A stretch of 22,500 nucleotides of DNA from Paulinella micropora (taxonomy: Eukaryota > Cercozoa > Imbricatea > Euglyphida > Paulinellidae), in assembly GCA_019918135.1 (NCBI GenBank), contig WBZZ01002850.1:7501-30000 (forward strand), read 5' to 3'. Under the pieces are notes generated by a model. The model worked only from the letters and a program-made list of their open reading frames with translations, did not search any database and was not told the DNA's origin. The position numbers were made by a program, and so were the translations under genes. The first letter of the stretch is position 1. The number at the start of each line of letters is the position of its first letter. Below, one piece after another: positions 1 through 9,814 of the stretch.

Positions 1-2
1 CA

Positions 3-128
3 GCATATGCGGAGTTTAAGATCTTTTACGCGCGCAACGACCCTCCTCCCCAGCATCTACCACCAAAGGGTTATGAGTTGGCGTCACAGTTTAACGCCTT
101 GAGGCCATTGGGCTGGAACTCTGTTTAG
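3..128 (+). CDS. Possible 3' terminal coding fragment, product unknown
   Basis: One frame is open from the left edge of the window to a TAG at 126-128, giving about 41 residues. The composition looks protein-like (KIFYARNDPPPQHLPPKGYE, then a tail ending LGWNSV). There is no start in the window, so it would be the end of a gene or of another transposable element. I do not recognise the family. Low-complexity AAT repeats begin about 40 bases downstream. A chance open frame of this length is quite possible, so confidence is low. Confidence 0.3.
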   Translation, partial: AYAEFKIFYARNDPPPQHLPPKGYELASQFNALRPLGWNSV

Positions 129-165
129 CAAGTGTGACTAGGTTTTTTCATCGGGATTTCCCTCA

Positions 166-191
166 AATAAATAATAATAATAATAATAATA
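166..191. repeat. (AAT)n microsatellite, short
   Basis: About eight AAT units are visible, and a much longer tract of the same motif lies about 175 bases downstream. Confidence 0.9.
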
Positions 192-365
192 GTGTATCTC
201 CTGCCAATTGCTGAGCCAAAAGGCCATGTGCATCCAATCCTCCATTCCATAAGGAAAGTCTCCACACCAATCGGTGGAATGAAGGAAGTGACGGCATAGA
301 ACATTACTCTAGGAGCTTTATACCAATCAGCCCATTGAAAAGGACCAATGGCCTATGTACTCCCT

Positions 366-512
<147 letters not shown>

Positions 513-535
513 TAAAATAATAATAAATCACTTTA

Positions 536-630
536 TCTTTCTCTTGGTTCTTGTTTCTGTTGTTTATCTTGGGAGAACTCGTTTTCTCTTTCGCTTGGTT
601 CTTGTTTCTTTGTTGTTTATCTTGGGAGAA
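536..630. repeat. Two-copy imperfect tandem repeat of about 50 bp
   Basis: Copy one (536-577) and copy two (585-630) share a pyrimidine-rich block built on TTGGTTCTTGTTTCT, then GTTGTTTATCTTGGGAGAA. They differ by small indels. The repeat sits directly after the long TAA tract. Confidence 0.85.
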
Positions 631-1525
631 AGGGTTGTATAATTCAAACTCATGCGAGAACTGTCCAGTCACGCAACATAAATATTATTGTGAAACACAA
701 TAGAAAATAAGCAGATTGAGAGAGGTACCTGGTGTAGGTTGCAAGCAGGTGCCAGCTTGTGACACGAGCCACTAGTGCGGCGCCCATGGGGCATCACACC
801 TACACAGCCGCACCGAGACAGGTACACATTTAATACTTCAGCTCCTCCCTTACGCTCATCAATATATCATTCATTCACTTACTGTATTTTCCTCCTTTAT
901 GTGTCAATATAGCATGGTTCGTTTCCTTCCAAGAAACTTTCAAAACCTTCCCTCCTCCTCCTGGAAAATTTTCACCAGTCAGAACGGGCCGCATATAAAA
1001 TGCGGGATTATTCGACCTTTCTTTGGCATTGGATTGGCAAAATAAAGGTTCCCCAGACCCAAACCACAAGTAGCATTCGTAACAACTGCACTCCTTACAG
1101 ATCTCGTTACAACCAAGTGAAGAAATGAATAGAGTTAAGTAGACGACAAATTAGGTGCCATATCGTTTTCGGCTCGGTCAGAACTTAGACGCAAAGGAAG
1201 GTTTCCACACACGACATTACTAGTAGAAAAAACCAGTGAAAGCAGAAGGTTCTCAAAGGCTTTCTTTTTTCTCGCTCGAAAGTTCTTAAACTTTCAAACA
1301 GACAAACGAAATTTCATTTTGCTAGTGATTTTTGTGACTCTAAAGGTGTGAGTGGAAAGGCAGCGGTAGAAGCATGGAGGAAGGTAAATCAAAAGTCAAC
1401 TTTTTTATTTCCATGTTTTGTTTCCATGAATGTGCATTTGATGCAAGTGTATGTTTGCATGTTTCATTGCATATGTATGCATGTATATACGTATGAATGT
1501 ACGCATGTCATCTACTCGAAATTTT
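631..1525. other. Non-coding stretch, nothing recognised
   Basis: I see no supported gene, RNA gene or repeat family here. Short open frames on both strands (for example around 875-1069 on the minus strand) have no recognisable motifs. Confidence 0.5.
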
Positions 1526-1730
1526 ATCCATTTTTACTGAATAGTCTAACAAAAAATCTGGTGTACTTATTCTTTTCTTGTCTACTATGTACATATGTAT
1601 AACTTTACATATATATGTAAATATATATATGTATATATACATATTATATATATATATAATACATCCATCTTACTGAATAGTCTGACAAAAATTGGGTGCA
1701 CTTATTTTCTTGTCTGATGTACATATTCAT
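1526..1730. repeat. Imperfect direct repeat flanking an AT palindrome block
   Basis: The segment at 1526-1600 recurs in altered form at 1663-1730. Both start ATCCAT, share ACTGAATAGTCT, then ACAAAAA, a CTTATT/TTTTCTTGTCT block and ATGTACATAT. Between them, about 1603-1660 is almost pure AT/TA with nested inverted symmetry, including the perfect 16-base palindrome TTACATATATATGTAA at 1605-1620. Confidence 0.8.
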
Positions 1731-2100
1731 GTCTTTTTGTTTTTTTTAAATTTTTTTTAAATGTTTTCATGCACGTGGCTGTGTTTATTTGTGTTTGTCT
1801 GTACGTTATCTGGTAAGCTTCCCATGCATGGCTGCGGTCTGCGGCTGTCGCTACAGGTGCTGTTCATGTGTTTTGTAGGGGACACTCGCATTTACACCTG
1901 CATGACACAGAAGTGCTTCGGGATCAGTGTAATGCTGCGCGCGCCTGCTCGATTTGCTTACATGTTGTTGTATATATGCAGCATTACTTACATGGTGTGC
2001 TTGTATACGTGTCATTACAATCATCAAACATATGCATACATTATATTGCATGGACATGGATATATGTATACAAGTGTGAAAGAGGTATCCAGCCATGCAT

Positions 2101-2137
2101 GTATGTGTGTGTATGTGTGTGTGTGTGTTATGTGTGT
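2101..2137. repeat. (TG)n microsatellite
   Basis: A run of TG dinucleotides interrupted by a few TATG steps. The surrounding 1740-2220 is also rich in TGCATG and TGTATG, which creates spurious Cys/Val/Tyr-rich open frames in several phases; none looks like a real protein. Confidence 0.9.
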
Positions 2138-2346
2138 CTCTGCAGCGAGGTCCTGCACAGTGCCCGGTGTGTCAAGGCCCCATGCAGGTCAGCTTACCAT
2201 CCCTCGCGCCTTTAACTGACCGCACCATCTAGTCTTGACCTGCTTCTTCCTCTGGATCAATAGTAAACTTGTGCTGACTTGAACGCACTGCTCGAAAAAT
2301 CAGAACCAGAGCTTTTCCACTTATAGCATCTAAACATCTTCATATC

Positions 2347-2375
2347 TGTTGTTGTTGTTGTTGTTGTTGTTGTTG
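2347..2375. repeat. (TGT)n microsatellite
   Basis: About nine perfect TGT units in otherwise unique sequence. Confidence 0.9.
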
Positions 2376-3231
2376 CTATTCTTGCAAATATCGCTGCAGA
2401 CCAAGGACTCCATGTATGATCCCGACGGTTATGTGCCCACCACTCTCTGGTAAAAACGCCAACCATCTCAGCGGATGGTCACACTGACTACCCGCCAACC
2501 GCGCACGTAGCTCCGAGTGTGTTTGGACACTAAGCTATTGCTGACGATATTTTCAATCATCAAATTGTCCAACTTTGAACTCGTTTAAGTCAATCATTGC
2601 TTGAGGTACAAATTGGTGAGCGCATCGTTTGGAAGCCCTTGGCATGAGCTTTCAAAATGACTGGCTGCGCAGGCGGCAGGGCAATATTCACAGCACTTGC
2701 AAACGCAACGTCACGGTCTCTGCAGTTTACTGGCAGAGTCCACGACTCATGCAGGAGTTTCTCTTAGCATGGGTTCGATCAGGCTGAGCTTTGCAAGTTG
2801 GCCACAATTTATCATGAGTCCACTGTTGGAAGTAAGCTTATTCGAAGTTGGTGAAGTTTTGTAAGTTTTCAATGTTGAATCAGCTGTATTCAACTTATAA
2901 CCAAGAGAGCATATGTGAATTTGTTACGATTTGGCGGGATATTTCCGCCTGACAGATGATGCGGCCCAGTGGTGTAATCTTGATTCTCATTTCACTGGCA
3001 CGCAATCACAGTGAAACCCTTCAAAATCATTTTAATACGTGGACAGTGCTTTTAATAAAATATTAATACCAGTTATACCGTCCGTAATGTGAAATCGTTC
3101 AACATAATTAAGCGGCTTATTAATATTAATATCTTAAATAATGTTCATATGTAGGTTCTACTAAGAAACTTAAATTAATATATTAATATACGTATATATA
3201 TATAATATGTAAAAATATATATATCTATATA
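2376..3231. other. Non-coding stretch, becoming AT-rich
   Basis: No supported gene. From about 3080 to 3231 the sequence becomes very AT-rich, with repeated TTAATATTAATAT and ATATATAT motifs. Confidence 0.5.
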
Positions 3232-3386
3232 AAGTTAAGTGTATTAAAAAAGTTAAGCGTATGAAAAAAGTTGAACGTATTCAACTTACTAATGATATTA
3301 AAAAAGTTCAACGTATAAAAAAGTTCAAAACTAAAGGTATAAAGAAAGTTACTACTGTGTATAAGTTCAAAAAAGTTCAACTTTTT
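3232..3386. repeat. Degenerate tandem array, unit about 16-20 bp
   Basis: Variants of AAAAAAGTTNAACGTAT recur seven or more times with changing spacing (for example around 3249, 3265, 3302, 3319, 3370). The minus-strand open frame rich in Asn-Phe-Phe here is a by-product of the array. Confidence 0.7.
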
Positions 3387-3493
3387 TACAAAATAGTCGG
3401 AACTCAAGTTTTTATAAGATAGAACTTTTTAGTTTGAATATTATAATAGATAGGCGCGGTCACGGTTTGTGGCACGGTGTTCACTTGAATGTT

Positions 3494-3531
3494 GCCAGTA
3501 ATACTGGCCGCGGCACGGTCCGAATACCGTG
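3494..3531. other. Two adjacent perfect hairpins just outside the copia 5' LTR
   Basis: GCCAGTA-A-TACTGGC (3494-3508) is a 7-bp stem with a single-base centre. CACGGT-CCGAAT-ACCGTG (3514-3531) is a 6-bp stem with a 6-base loop. They end about 14 bases before the LTR. Their function is unknown; they may be part of the target or of an older insertion. Confidence 0.55.
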
Positions 3532-3545
3532 ACTTCAACTCCCCC

Positions 3546-3879
3546 TTGCGAAGTGGACTAGGTGATCAGTGGGATTAATACAACCGGTTAATACGTTAGC
3601 TAATATTATCAGTTAGTAGTTAGTACGGAAAAGGAGTGTATTTTCTGGTATGGGTGGCATTGGTGGCACCAATGCCAATCATGACCTGTATGGACACCTG
3701 AAATTTAAAGGCTTAGAGCTCTCGTCATCTGTTTGGGTTGTTTGGCGGGCTTTTGTCTGTTGTGAGGGAAATTATATTAAAGTTCTTCAACGGTGGAGCT
3801 GGTTAGCTAGTCAACTAGGGACGCCTGAGAGACCGTGAAACCGGCTTCTAATATCATTTATACTGTCCTACTTCTTAAG
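3546..3879 (+). repeat. Copia 5' LTR
   Basis: It matches 11524-11846 over its whole length, with roughly ten substitutions and a handful of 1-5 base indels by eye. The boundary is uncertain by one base because a C precedes both copies. It does not begin TG or end CA; its ends form a short imperfect inverted repeat (TTGCGAAG and CTTCTTAAG). A 10-bp perfect hairpin lies inside at 3655-3677. Confidence 0.9.
3655..3677 (+). other. Perfect hairpin inside the copia LTR
   Basis: TGGCATTGGT and ACCAATGCCA are exact reverse complements around a 3-base loop (GGC). The same 23 bases occur unchanged at 11629-11651 in the 3' LTR, although the LTRs differ elsewhere. Confidence 0.75.
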
Positions 3880-4386
3880 GGTTAGGAGCCTTGTACGTTT
3901 TGGAGCACAACAACATCACTCAAAGTGATCAAGAGGGAAGGTTTCTACTGTCTGTGTCAGTGTCACCCAAGAGTGACACAGCAGAAGGGAAGCCCTCCCC
4001 AAAGTGCTTCAGGACCACTGCGTGAATCGTTGTGGTGGACAGGGGGTGGAGCTCTGCAACGGCTGAGCTACCGACAGGAGACAAGAGTGAGCCTTCGGGT
4101 CAGAAGGACATCAACAGGAACGGTTTAGGGGTTGGACCACAAAAAACCATCATCAGGGAAGCCCGAAAATCAGTTCAGGTGTGCTTGTGGCGCGCAGACG
4201 TGTTGGTGGGTGCAGGGTAGCTACCTGCTAGGGGAAACCAACAGGAAGAGGCTGAAGGCTGATTGCTGCAATTAGACCTTGTGCAACGTACTCTGAAGGG
4301 GGGATTTGCAGGACAGGTGGCAGCCAGTCAAGAGCACACAACAAACAGGAAACAGTGACCTTTCTGGGTTAGAAAAATAACTTCAA
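3880..4386 (+). other. Copia 5' leader (untranslated)
   Basis: About 500 bases between the 5' LTR and the first Gag ATG. The first bases (GGTTAGGAGCC) only loosely resemble a primer binding site for initiator Met-tRNA, so I do not call one. Two hairpins are visible: ATCACT-CAA-AGTGAT at 3915-3929, and alternative pairings of CTGTGTCA or GTGTCAC (3952-3966) with GTGACACAG (3973-3981). In a retroelement this region would carry primer binding and packaging signals; assigning these hairpins to such a role is inference. Confidence 0.6.
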
Positions 4387-5865
4387 ATGACAGAAAAACA
4401 GAAAAATGGAAATGAGACAAACAACATACCGAACTACAGCGGTAGAGAGGACTGGGAAGACTTCCAACGCTCGTTGATGTTAGAGGCAGTTAGGAAGGAC
4501 CTCAAAGGTGGATTTGAGGACATAAAGGGGCATAAACTAGAGGTTCATCGTGCCAACCTCAGAAGACTGCACATTGCAGGGAAGACAGTACCAGGCTATA
4601 TGAGTCTATGGGAAAGGCATGTGAAGAAGAAAGCAGTAGTGGCAGCAACCAGCAGCAGCTATGCAATTGGGTCATTAGACAGAGCACTAGAGGAAGAAGT
4701 GGTAAGCATGCCAAGCTTGGATGATGCAGAAGAGGAGTCAGAAGACAATCAAACCTCTGAGGACTCTGAGGCAGGGCAGGAGCAAGGGGAAAGAGAGATG
4801 GGAGAAGAAGAGAGATCAGGCAACACGAGGAAGCGCGAATCTGCATCACGAAAGTATGAGGAAGAGAGGAGAGAGAAGAGGGAAGCCTCTCCCTCTAGCT
4901 CGTTGGGTACCTCTGGCAGCGAAAGCTTAAGTGGCAGTGACGAACAGAAAGCACCAAAGGTGGGACCCTCTACAACTGCAACTTCGGACAAGAAGTCAGT
5001 GGACTCAGTGCGCAAGAAGAAACGCAAAGAACGGCAATTGGTGGTAAGCTACGATGAAAGTCTGCTAGTGGCGGTGAGAGAGAAGAGAGTGGAGCTATTC
5101 ACCCTCATATATACCCATCTCAGAGGTTAGGCGAGAAGGCTGGTCACTGATTTAGTCCGAGACGGCACACCGGAGTTTGGGCAACACCCTGACGCCATGT
5201 GGAAGCGACTGAAGGACCGGTATGGAAAGGGTAATCCCAGTGATCTGCTGGAGAAGCAGAGAAAGATGGCACGCTGGGAGTTCAACTGCTCCACGCAGTA
5301 TGAAGGACAGATTGCGGAGTTTGAGGCAGTAAGAGAGCAGCTGGCCAAAAAGGGGCATCATCCCTCTGACTTAAGCTTTGAGCAGATAATCCGTGATGCG
5401 ATAATGGGTCCCGAGATGAGGGACAAGGAGGTGCAGGCTGATTGGAAGCAGTGGTTGCTTGCAGCGGACTTTGAGAAAGACAAGCAATCATGGGATGTAC
5501 ATCAATGGTGGCAAGAGCTCAAGAGAAAAGCCAAAGACATTGATTTGCAAAAAGAAAGAGAGAGAAAGGCCAACAAGAAGGCTAAGGCAAACGCTGCAAA
5601 GATTGAGAAGAAGAGACCCTTTACTACTCAATGCATGTACTTTCAGAAGGGGAGATGCAAAAAGGGAGGAGAGTGTCAATACTTGCACCTCAACGACAAG
5701 CTGAAGGGGATTTGCTTCCTCTTCAGCAAGGAAGGAGACTGCAAGTACGGGAGCAAATGCAGGTTCTCGCACTCAGGAAAGGAAAAGAAAGATGGAAGTC
5801 ACGCGTGGAAAGGAAGGGCAAGGAGGATGGAAGAGCAGTCAAAAGAACACGAAGGAAAAGAGTAA
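4387..5865 (+). pseudogene. gag: Copia Gag with internal TAG and two CCCH zinc fingers
   Basis: ATG at 4387 opens a frame that meets TAG at 5128-5130 and then continues open in the same frame to 5865. The first part holds a short N-terminal domain, then an acidic, Ser/Lys-rich low-complexity stretch (about 4700-5030). The part after the stop reads as a helical capsid-like segment (MWKRLKDRYGKG onward). It is followed by two canonical CCCH fingers: C-x7-C-x5-C-x3-H at 5632-5688 and C-x8-C-x5-C-x3-H at 5713-5772. CCCH fingers normally bind single-stranded RNA, so a role in genome RNA binding is likely. The TAG is most simply a nonsense mutation, because the element is damaged elsewhere; readthrough is the alternative. 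The frame ends in Lys/Glu-rich sequence and overlaps the knuckle frame by 74 bases. Confidence 0.75.
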
Positions 5866-6550
5866 GAAGGAGAAGAAGTGCTTCAACTGCAAAGGGAAGG
5901 GGCATTATGCCACCAACTGTAAGAAGCACTGCCTACGATGTGGTGGTGACCATCCCTTGACCAAGTGCACTCATGGTCCGGACGGGAATGGCGAGCAACC
6001 GGGAGCGAAGGCGAAGGCCGACATGGCCAATAAGGCCGACATGGCCAAGAAGAAATCTCCGGGAGCGGACACGAGTGGGAGCTCGGATGATGAGGAGGAT
6101 GGAGAGCTCAAAAGGCGAAGAAAGGCAGCGCGGGCATATATGGTCAAAGGGAGTGGAAGCAAGAAGAGGAGTCGGGGTGAGGAGAGCCAACACTCCGCAA
6201 GGGGTGTAAGCGCAGATCCTCAGCCGGAAAGCCAGGAGTTAGTCAACCCTTCCAGTCAACTTGGAGAGGCAAAGGAGGTGTTTCCGGAAGTAAGTAACTA
6301 CGAGGAATTTACCAACTATGTAAACAACTTGACTGCTCCGGGGGAAAATGGCACGACGTCGGCATCGGGTGTGGAGGAGCGCGTGGGTATGGCAGTTGAT
6401 GCTAATCGCTCCGGAACGCCGGAGGTTGTCGAGGCTCTGATGCACGCCGGCTACGACTACGTACCGGTAAGGGCAAGCGATGGTATGGCTGACGGAGAGG
6501 CGAAGGCAATCCCAGGGTCTCTGCCGGGCCAGACTCCAAGCGAACCTTAA
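5792..6550 (+). pseudogene. gag: Copia nucleocapsid: CCHC knuckles plus acidic tail
   Basis: This frame is +1 relative to the preceding Gag frame and overlaps its end. The first ATG at 5792 is probably not a true start; the protein would be entered by a frameshift, either mutational or programmed, within 5792-5865. A Lys-rich lead is followed by a perfect CCHC knuckle CFNCKGKGHYATNC (C-x2-C-x4-H-x4-C, 5879-5920) and a second, one residue shorter, CLRCGGDHPLTKC (5930-5968). Such knuckles bind nucleic acid in retroelement nucleocapsids. The rest (about 6000-6550) is Ser/Glu/Lys-rich with no recognised domain, and it runs into a frameshift near 6540. Confidence 0.75.
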
Positions 6551-6917
6551 GGGGGTAAAGAAGCCGCGAACTCGAAGAAGGAGGTTAGATTGGGAGCCGT
6601 GGCAAGACTCTATCTCTCAGGACAGCGAGGAGTCGGATGACTCGAGCTCGGAGGAGGAAGAGGAAGCTCCAATTGCGGTGCGTCAATACCGGGACGGTGG
6701 CGGTGTAACGCATGAGTTTCGGCACTACGGAGACGGACGGGGGAGGCTGGTGACCTTCGGCGAGGCGATGGGGCCGACGGAGTGGATACCTCCGTCCTGG
6801 TATCGCTACATACCAACAGGACCGGGCATAGTGGACCAGTACATGGAGTGGCAACTCAACTGGAAGGAGTTTAGAAAGCTCGGGATGGAACCGGTCTGCC
6901 TGGGGCGATTATGGTGA
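6480..6917 (+). pseudogene. Unrecognised copia polyprotein segment A
   Basis: This open frame picks up the polyprotein after a frameshift near 6540. It begins with a basic patch (KKPRTRRRRLDWEPW), runs through a Ser/Asp/Glu-rich acidic block, and then reads as a folded-looking stretch with many Tyr and Trp (IPPSWYRYIPTGPGIVDQYM, ending near MEWQLNWKEFRKLG). I recognise no family. Its position between the nucleocapsid knuckles and the protease is unusual for copia, where these are normally adjacent. The ATG at 6480 is unlikely to be a real start. Confidence 0.5.
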
Positions 6918-7324
6918 AGGGAACAGGGGTTAAATCCGGAACCGAGGAGAGCAAGACAATGACTACCCCGCAAACACCCGACTCTATTTGTTCATTACCC
7001 GAACCCTTGAAATATGGTCCCGAAACCTACGAGGTACCGCCAGAACATCTGCGTCACGCAGACGATGAGCCAGTTGGAGCGGTGGAAGCTCGTCTGGTAG
7101 GAAGGTGTTACGGTTCAACGTTCGGAAGAGACCGGTGCATGAGAACCAGAAAGGAGGCGGTGTAATCAGAGTACCAACAGGTGCGGGTAGACGCGGCGGG
7201 CCTACTCACCGGAGAAATGATGTTCTACACCAAGCACCAAGATAGGAGAGAGCGATATTATGTGGATGAGAGCATAAGGGCTGCAGGCCGCAAAGTCGCG
7301 CGAGTGGGCGTTGATGCCTGCGTA
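6911..7324 (+). pseudogene. Unrecognised copia polyprotein segment B, with TAA
   Basis: The frame is open from 6911, is interrupted by TAA at 7163-7165, and then continues in phase to a TAG at 7325. The part after the stop (TGEMMFYTKHQDRRERYYVDE and onward) looks coding, so I read the TAA as a nonsense lesion. It lies between segment A and the long segment C, each in another frame, so one or two frameshifts flank it. No domain is recognised. Confidence 0.45.
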
Positions 7325-8930
7325 TAGACTGGTGGTTGAAATGGAGGAGCGAGGCTTGGGACACCTGATTGGACGAGCTAAGCCGGATAAGATGGTGGAG
7401 CATCTGACACGGCAGGAAGCCCAGAGGCGAGGAGTGAATTGGGACCGTTCGCTGGTTCCCATCATATTCACTGTTCTGCGAGAAGAGCATACCGGATTGC
7501 TCTACAACTGGAACATCAACAGGGATAAGGTAAAGTGGGAGGAGCCGGGGGAGCCAAGAAATCGGAAGGTGTACCGGGAGCGTGTGCCTTACCGGACGGT
7601 GAAAGCGGCGGTGACTCAGTATCGCGCTATGAAGGATCCGGCCCACGCCAGGAGGTATGACGATGACTTAAAGCGAGTTGGACTGGTGCGGGATCAGGCT
7701 CAGATGACGCCGATAGTGGCTAAAGGGAGGGTGGCTGCGTCGCCGGTGACGGAGGAAGCGATGCCTCCATTGACTCCGAGGGTGGAAAGGAAAACCAGGG
7801 AGAACACCGCGGTTAAGACGGAGAGCCAGGCGGAAAGTGCTGACACGGCTACGCCGGGCCCGGGGAGGGCCAAGCCCGAGATGATGGCTACCCCTGAGGA
7901 AGTAACAGACCCGTTGGTGTATTTGGAAAATGGAAGCACCCTATGGCGGGAGCACATGGCGGAGCTCTACGGGAGCGTCCCGGAGGATTCAACGCAGGTG
8001 CAAGAGGAGTCCGATGATTCCAAAGATCCGGGGAGGGGGGACGACACGGTGTCTTTGGTGACCTATGTGCGGGCGGCGGCGCCCTACGACACGCCTAAGG
8101 CTAAGAGGTTTAAGGAGGAGATGGGGAGGGCACTGGCCCAGATTAAGGGGCAACTGACGCCCACAAAACCGAAACATCTGGATCGCGAAAGTGATGAGAA
8201 GACACGTACCAACGTGCTTCGACACCTCCGCAAGTTGGCGACGGTGATGACGGAGCTCTATGGAGAGGACATCAGAGCGGTGGGCATGGGCCAGATCAAC
8301 GAAGTTCAGCAACTTATAACCAAAGTGGCTGAGAAGAGATTGTGGAAAAGAGAGGATCAAAAAGGAGGGGTGCCAATCCCGGGAGTGGCGACGAGCCAAC
8401 TAACTCCGGAGGACGCTGCAAGCCCAGGCAAGCAGCGAACGGAAATGGAGCCGGAACCCGGGCGTGAGCTGGTGAGCGAAAAGGAAAGGATTCGGCGTTT
8501 GGAAGTAATAATGGAGCAGCAAAACGAAGTAAATCAGAACCGGGTGGCGTGGCCGCCCAAGTGGGGGGACGACCACCGAGACCTACAGGATTTCGAAGGG
8601 CGATGGCAGGAGTATGTGGGATTGCTATATCGCTGGTCGACCGGCTGGCCATTTCCTTACAACAAGCCCAAATTCCCAGCGCACTGGAACCCAAAGCCCT
8701 GGAGAATAGCAGGGGACTGGGAAAAGCGACCCCGACCCTACTGGTTACGACCGCTAGAGGGAGGCGACATGCCGGAGCATGTGGTGGTCTACGCCTGCGA
8801 GGTCCGGGGGGAGCCCGAGCAACTTCAGGAAGAAGAAATGGAGGTGATAAGGATGATGTTGAATCGCGCGCGTATGGGAAAGGATGGACGGAAGGCGACA
8901 AGACCGGGAAAGGTCCCCGACCCCATGCTG
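7311..8930 (+). pseudogene. Unrecognised copia polyprotein segment C (about 540 aa)
   Basis: A long open frame ends directly in the protease active-site motif, so it is the N-terminal neighbour of protease in one polyprotein. It has an N-terminal region (VVEMEERGLGHLIG and onward), a Pro/Thr/Glu-rich linker (about 7700-8020), a helical block with LRKLATVMTELYGEDIRAVG (about 8220-8290), and a Trp/Pro-rich C-terminal block (about 8540-8760; WPPKWGDDHRD, WRIAGDWEKRPRPYWLRPL). None of these matches a retroelement domain that I know. It is probably capsid-accessory or structural, but that is inference from position only. The reading start at 7311 is not a true initiation codon (TTG). Confidence 0.5.
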
Positions 8931-9554
8931 GACTCGGGGGCTGTGTGAGATATGGCGCCACCAAGCTACAAGGAGTTCATGCAGGGCGTCAAGCGTGAAG
9001 TGAAAGAGTTCAGCGCGGTGGGTGGAACCACCAGGATGGACGCCCAAGGGGATTACAAGCTACCCACTCTCCGGGATGACGGGTGGGATGGATGCCTACC
9101 ACTAAAGGAAGTGTGGGTGGGTGAGCACTTGACCGAACTACTTGTGTTCGGACCTAAGATGATGCTCGATGGGTATACGTTGGTGTTGCGCAAGGATTCG
9201 CCTTACGTCACTCGGGCGGTGGTCCCGAGGAGAAGGACGCCCTTCTGTACTAGACTCGGTGATTCGGTTCCAATCGGGATCGACGGAGGAACAGCAAGCT
9301 GCCTTCTGGACCACCAACAAGGCAAGAAGGAGTGGGATATGGGACTACTTCATCGGATATTTCATGATCCCGCTGCCGCAATGTTGCAAGCCATTGCCCA
9401 AGCCCATGACGTAAAACTAGTGAACGTCAACAAAGACGTTAGTAAGGAGTGTCCGGAGTGTCCGGCGGGCGGAGCCCAAAAGCCGCCTCATCGCATGGAA
9501 CCAGAAGGAAGGAGAAGGGTGAAGGCTGGTCGGTGGACACCTCAGCACTGTTAG
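8931..9554 (+). pseudogene. pol: Copia protease and pre-integrase zinc-binding region, with TGA
   Basis: The frame of segment C continues into the aspartic protease motif LDSGA (Asp codon at 8931), meets TGA at 8946-8948, and is then open in phase to 9554. Downstream, FSAVGGTTRMDAQGDYKLP and LPLKEVWVGEHLTELLVF fit the flap-side and C-terminal strands of copia proteases. The integrase zinc-binding motif follows, with His codons at 9351 and 9363 and Cys codons at 9450 and 9459 (H-x3-H, C-x2-C). The TGA falls five codons after the catalytic Asp and would prevent a full protease. A CGA to TGA transition is one simple origin, but I cannot see the ancestral base. The frame then shifts into the integrase core. 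Confidence 0.75.
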
Positions 9555-9814
9555 CAAGACCTCTACTTAACGGAGAGCGATGCCTCATGGTAATGGTAGA
9601 GGACACCGTGGGATACACCAACTTGGAGCTTCTCCTGAACGCGGAGATGCAGCGGCAGTCCGTGGTGGCAAGCAAGGTGTTCCGGATGAGCAGGACTCAG
9701 ACGGGAAACCGGGTTAAACAAATACGGGGAGACGGCGCTTATCAGAGATCGCAAGTCTTTAATGACCTGATCGAAAGTGTCGGGGTACCCGGTGCGCCCG
9801 CGATACGCGGTTAG
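9449..9814 (+). pseudogene. pol: Copia integrase catalytic core, first two Asp
   Basis: After a frameshift near 9470-9530 this frame reads GEGWSVDTSALL (first catalytic Asp, codon 9536) and, 65 residues later, QIRGDGAYQ (second Asp, codon 9731). The spacing fits retroelement integrases, which join the cDNA to host DNA. The start of the open frame at 9449 is out of phase with the true protein and should be ignored. The frame is left again near 9800, before the catalytic Glu. Confidence 0.75.

Noticed and set aside
1761..2219. 150-residue Cys/Tyr/His-rich open frame on + and overlapping frames on both strands
   Set aside because: The composition comes from TG/CA-rich low-complexity DNA, several frames are open at once, and there are no domain motifs.
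2768..2790. GGGTTCGATC resembling a tRNA T-arm
   Set aside because: The flanking bases do not pair as a T stem and no acceptor, D or anticodon arm can be placed.
3880..3895. GGTTAGGAGCC as a primer binding site for initiator Met-tRNA
   Set aside because: Only a loose match to the usual TGGTATCAGAGC; too weak to call.
8314..8964. Minus-strand 216-residue Pro/Ser/Leu-rich frame, and similar antisense frames in both elements
   Set aside because: Shadows of the GC-rich coding strand; no motifs, and the + strand reading explains the region.
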